Below are positions 61,218-64,000 of a DNA stretch of 64,000 nucleotides, piece after piece. A model generated the notes under the pieces. That model was not told the DNA's origin. It made no database searches and saw only the letters and a list, made by a program, of their open reading frames with translations. The translations under genes were made by a program, and so were the position numbers. The stretch's first letter is position 1. Each line of letters starts with the position of its first letter. The DNA is from Porticoccus sp002341315 (lineage in GTDB: Bacteria > Pseudomonadota > Gammaproteobacteria > Pseudomonadales > Porticoccaceae), in NCBI RefSeq assembly GCF_047634355.1, contig NZ_JBLIAL010000008.1. One strand, 5' to 3'.

Positions 61218-63269
61218 TCACTGTTTGCCGCGCTTCATATCCCTGATGATAAAGCGACCCGGGTGTATCGCCTGACGCAACTCCTGCTCCAGTGGTGAAA
61301 CCTCACCGCAAATCTGACTGGCCAGCAATTCTGCGCACAGCGGTGCGTAACTCATGCCCCGGGAACCGTGGCCGCAGTTCAGGTACAGGCCCGGCCAGCA
61401 GGCGCCCGCCACCGGGATGTGGGCCCGGGCATTCTTTCGCAACAGAGCATAATCCAGCCGGTATTGTTCGGCAATCGGTGCCGGTCCGGCGATGGGTAGG
61501 TAGTCCGGGGTGGTGCAGCGGAAGGCGGCGCGCCCATTGAGGTGGTTAGCATCCGCGGGGTCGAACAGGGCAGCGACTTCCGGGGCTGTTTTCTGCAACT
61601 GGGCCAGGTTGTCCCGATGATCCTCCTCACGCAGTGTGGTGTAGGTTTCGCCAATATTGTAGGTGGCCCCCAGGGTGTGGATCCCGTCACTGGCCGGGGC
61701 CAGGTAGCCTTCGCCGCAGATCACCGTTTTGAGTTGTTTGCTGTCTGCGGTGGCGGGCAGACAGCTGATCTGACCACGGATTGGTTTTAACGGCAGGTGC
61801 GCCGTCTGGATAAACGCAGCACTGCCTGTGCCACTGGCAATCACGGCCACTGACGCAGCGGCTGACAGGGTGCCGTGTTGGTCATATGCCTGCCACTGAT
61901 GTTGTTCATGGTGGAGAGTGGCGATAGTAGCCGTCTGGCGACGGATCAGTGGGTGATCAGTCAGTGCCTGGCAGACAGCGACGGGTTTGATCCACCCCAG
62001 TTGGGGAAAGAACAGCCCCGCTCCAATGCCGAGTGGTATACCGGCGATCTCATTCAGTTGACTCCCGGTCACCAGTGCAACCAGTTCCGCCGGATACTGT
62101 CGGGCGAGCTCTTCAAACAGCGGCAGTTCATGCTGATGCTTCGGCAGAATCAGCACACCGCATGGGCTGCCGGTGGCTTCCTCCCCGAGAAAACGTTGGT
62201 GATAACGGCTGGCATGGAGTAATGCCATCAGGCCAAACCGGCTCAGGGGTGAGCGTTGGCTGGACAATTTGGGATAGAGAATGGCCTGCGGATTTCCCGA
62301 ACCTTCACTGGCCAGTTGTGGGTGTTGTTCGATCAGGGTGACACTGATACCCCGTTCGGCCAGGGATCTGGCCGTGGCGCAACCGGCAATGCCGCCACCG
62401 ATCACCAGGGCAGATACAGGAGGGCTGAGTCGGGGGGGCAGATACCAGGGTGGTTGGAACTCCGCGTTGCGGCTGGCGGGTTGCCAATCCGTTTCCGAGG
62501 TTTCAGGCGTGATGGGTTCTGCCATATATCCGCACAGCATGTGCAGTTTTTGACCGAACCCCGACACTTTCTGCACTTCGAAACCGGCGGCCTGAAGGCC
62601 GCGACGAACCGAGCCGACGGCGGTAAAGGTACTGAATGTGGTTCCCGGGGCGCTCAGCCTGGCGAGGGTCTGAAACAGATCGTCTGTCCACATTTGCGGG
62701 TTCTTTGCCGGGGCAAACCCGTCCAGGAACCAGGCGTCCACAACAGGGTTGTTCCGAGATGAAAAAAGTGGATGATCGCTGCCTGGCAGACTGGCGAACA
62801 TGGTGTTGGCATCCCCGTAAAGCAGGGTAAGTACAATGCGGTTGTTGGCCAGGTAAAGCCGATGAATGCCCGGAATCGGTGGTGGGTACTGTTCGATAAG
62901 TGTATTGGCTAACCCCGACAGCGTCGGCCATAGGGATAAAGCCTGTTGTAGATCTGACCGGGATAAGGGATATTTTTCCGCAGAGATAAAATGCAGTGTG
63001 CCGCTGCTGATTTGATCCAGCCAGAGGCTGGCGACCGTAAGGAAGTTCAGGCCGGTGCCAAACCCGGTTTCACCGATGGTAAACAAGGGGCGTTCAGGGG
63101 TTGTCCAGCGCTCTGGCAGCCCGTTGTGGTGCAGGAAGACATGGCGGGTTTCCGACAGACCGCTGGTTCGGGAAAAGTACCGGTCATCAAAATCTGCAGC
63201 GTAGGGCTGACCCTCTGCGTCCCAGTTGACGGTCGCCTGTTGTAATATTTCTGCGGTAGGTTCCGGCAT
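61218..63269 (-). CDS. mnmC: Bifunctional tRNA mnm5s2U34 biosynthesis enzyme MnmC
   Basis: 683 residues with two enzymes in one chain. The N-terminal methyltransferase part (about 1-240) has GETGFGTGLNFL. The C-terminal FAD-dependent oxidoreductase (about 260-680) has the dinucleotide motif VIGGGIAGCATARSLAERG. It converts cmnm5s2U34 to nm5s2U and then mnm5s2U in tRNA. ATG 63269 (MPEPTAEI) is chosen; the frame is open to 63299. It is convergent with the DUF2007 gene, about 12 bp apart. Confidence 0.95.
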   Translation of the reverse strand: MPEPTAEILQQATVNWDAEGQPYAADFDDRYFSRTSGLSETRHVFLHHNGLPERWTTPERPLFTIGETGFGTGLNFLTVASLWLDQISSGTLHFISAEKYPLSRSDLQQALSLWPTLSGLANTLIEQYPPPIPGIHRLYLANNRIVLTLLYGDANTMFASLPGSDHPLFSSRNNPVVDAWFLDGFAPAKNPQMWTDDLFQTLARLSAPGTTFSTFTAVGSVRRGLQAAGFEVQKVSGFGQKLHMLCGYMAEPITPETSETDWQPASRNAEFQPPWYLPPRLSPPVSALVIGGGIAGCATARSLAERGISVTLIEQHPQLASEGSGNPQAILYPKLSSQRSPLSRFGLMALLHASRYHQRFLGEEATGSPCGVLILPKHQHELPLFEELARQYPAELVALVTGSQLNEIAGIPLGIGAGLFFPQLGWIKPVAVCQALTDHPLIRRQTATIATLHHEQHQWQAYDQHGTLSAAASVAVIASGTGSAAFIQTAHLPLKPIRGQISCLPATADSKQLKTVICGEGYLAPASDGIHTLGATYNIGETYTTLREEDHRDNLAQLQKTAPEVAALFDPADANHLNGRAAFRCTTPDYLPIAGPAPIAEQYRLDYALLRKNARAHIPVAGACWPGLYLNCGHGSRGMSYAPLCAELLASQICGEVSPLEQELRQAIHPGRFIIRDMKRGKQ

Positions 63270-63355
63270 TGATAGGTCCGTAGCTGTGGCAGCGGCCATA
63301 TTATCAGTAGATCAAGCCGTTGGCTTGATCGGTATTTTTCAAACAGGAGAGACAG

Positions 63356-63754
63356 ATGACGCAGGATTTCAGTATGGATATTTCGATGATTTATATCGCC
63401 CTCAGCGGCCTGCTAATGGTAGGGCTGGCTCTGGATGTGGTGCATGGGCGCTTTAAATATCAGGTGGGTCTGGGCGATGGCGGCCACGAAGCCCTCGGTC
63501 GCCGTATCCGGGTTCACGGCAATGCCGTGGAATATCTGCCCATCGCGCTGTTGTTGCTGCTGGCGGTCGAGAACTCGGTCTCCAGTGGTTTGCTGGTACA
63601 TCTGCTCGGTAGTCTGTTGGTCCTGTGCCGGCTGCTGCATGCGTTTGGTCTGCGCATGAGTGCCGGCACATCTCCGCCGCGCTTTGTCGGCACGGCGGGT
63701 ACCTGGGGCATGATGCTGGTTTCTGTCGGATTGATTCTGGCGAACAGCTTTTAG
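63356..63754 (+). CDS. MAPEG family membrane protein
   Basis: 132 residues with four hydrophobic helices and the family pattern GRRIRVHGNAVEYLPIALLLLLAVE. Eukaryotic relatives are glutathione-dependent enzymes such as microsomal glutathione transferase; bacterial members have varied or unknown activity. AGGAG lies about 8 nt before the ATG. It is divergent from mnmC. Confidence 0.88.
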   Translation: MTQDFSMDISMIYIALSGLLMVGLALDVVHGRFKYQVGLGDGGHEALGRRIRVHGNAVEYLPIALLLLLAVENSVSSGLLVHLLGSLLVLCRLLHAFGLRMSAGTSPPRFVGTAGTWGMMLVSVGLILANSF

Positions 63755-63840
63755 TCCCGGTCAGGGTGGCAATGCTATGAACTCGTGACCGTTAGTCAGC
63801 CGGGCGCACTGTCCGAACAGCGCCATCGTCACTTTGTTCG

Positions 63841-64000
63841 TCAGGTGCTATTGAGGTGAAGTTCCCGGAGGAGCTGGGTGCACCAGCGTTCAATGCGCTG
63901 GTCGGTGAGTTCAAACTGATTTTCCTCGTCTATTGCCAGACCGACAAAGTGTGTGCCGTCAGCTGTGAGCGCCTTGGAGTCGCTGAACTGAAATCCCTCC
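63841..64000 (-). CDS. Flavodoxin, C-terminal part (5' end outside window)
   Basis: The last 52 residues of a flavodoxin-like protein on the minus strand; the rest lies beyond the window. GFQFSDSKALTADGTHFVGLAIDEENQ is close to the end of long-chain flavodoxins and similar to the complete flavodoxin at 49375-49917, which has the same WC pair near the end. Stop at 63841-63843. Confidence 0.75.
   Translation of the reverse strand, partial: EGFQFSDSKALTADGTHFVGLAIDEENQFELTDQRIERWCTQLLRELHLNST

Overview
The window reads as chromosomal DNA of a Gram-negative gammaproteobacterium. The evidence is a LexA-boxed recA with recX, alaS, lysC and csrA nearby, tamA-tamB, cmoA-cmoB, mnmC, a TonB-dependent receptor behind a Fur-like box, and several outer-membrane proteins. 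Marine or Cellvibrionales-like affiliation is an inference only. No CRISPR array, transposase, integrase or phage gene was recognised.

Layout. 1-12.5 kb is core housekeeping: a TrmA/RlmD-type RNA methyltransferase cut by the window edge, pncC, recA, a sterol-desaturase-fold protein, DUF4126, recX, an alpha/beta hydrolase, a DUF6491 protein, an M23 peptidase, a Trm112-like protein, a HIT protein, alaS, lysC, csrA and tRNA-Ser(GCU). Next comes a 186-bp tandem repeat that duplicates the tRNA terminator. 12.9-37.5 kb is accessory: a GFA-family enzyme, a possibly broken membrane ORF, a cytochrome P460 lipoprotein, a DUF3565-DUF1971 fusion, then the catabolic core. 37.5-41.1 kb holds pgi, gap, tRNA-Arg(ACG) and a run of small perfect hairpins with a 26-bp tandem repeat. 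41-64 kb is mixed core: a dicarboxylate symporter, tamB-tamA, ald, a flavodoxin, an overlapping operon (M16C peptidase, thioesterase, cmoA, cmoB), an AEC transporter, a Fur-type TonB receptor, small membrane proteins, mnmC, MAPEG and the end of a second flavodoxin.

The most interesting part is 15.4-37 kb. Five consecutive genes match the order and sizes of acetophenone carboxylase (ApcABCDE), the ATP-dependent ketone carboxylase of the acetone carboxylase/hydantoinase superfamily. They are followed by an acyl-CoA ligase and an SCP2-type thiolase. Together they predict ketone to beta-keto acid, to beta-ketoacyl-CoA, to acyl-CoA plus acetyl-CoA. A PhaB-like reductase and an AcoR-type sigma-54 activator come next, then a DUF1302 / DUF1329 / Ycf48-like / RND exporter cluster. 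A sigma-54 (-24/-12) promoter candidate lies upstream of the carboxylase operon, a second one upstream of the Ycf48-RND pair, and a weaker one before the DUF1302 gene. The working hypothesis is one regulon for sensing, handling and degrading a hydrophobic ketone. The actual substrate cannot be read from the sequence.

In E. coli csrA, tRNA-Ser(GCU) and tRNA-Arg(ACG) are adjacent. Here about 28 kb, including the whole catabolic region, lies between the two tRNA genes.
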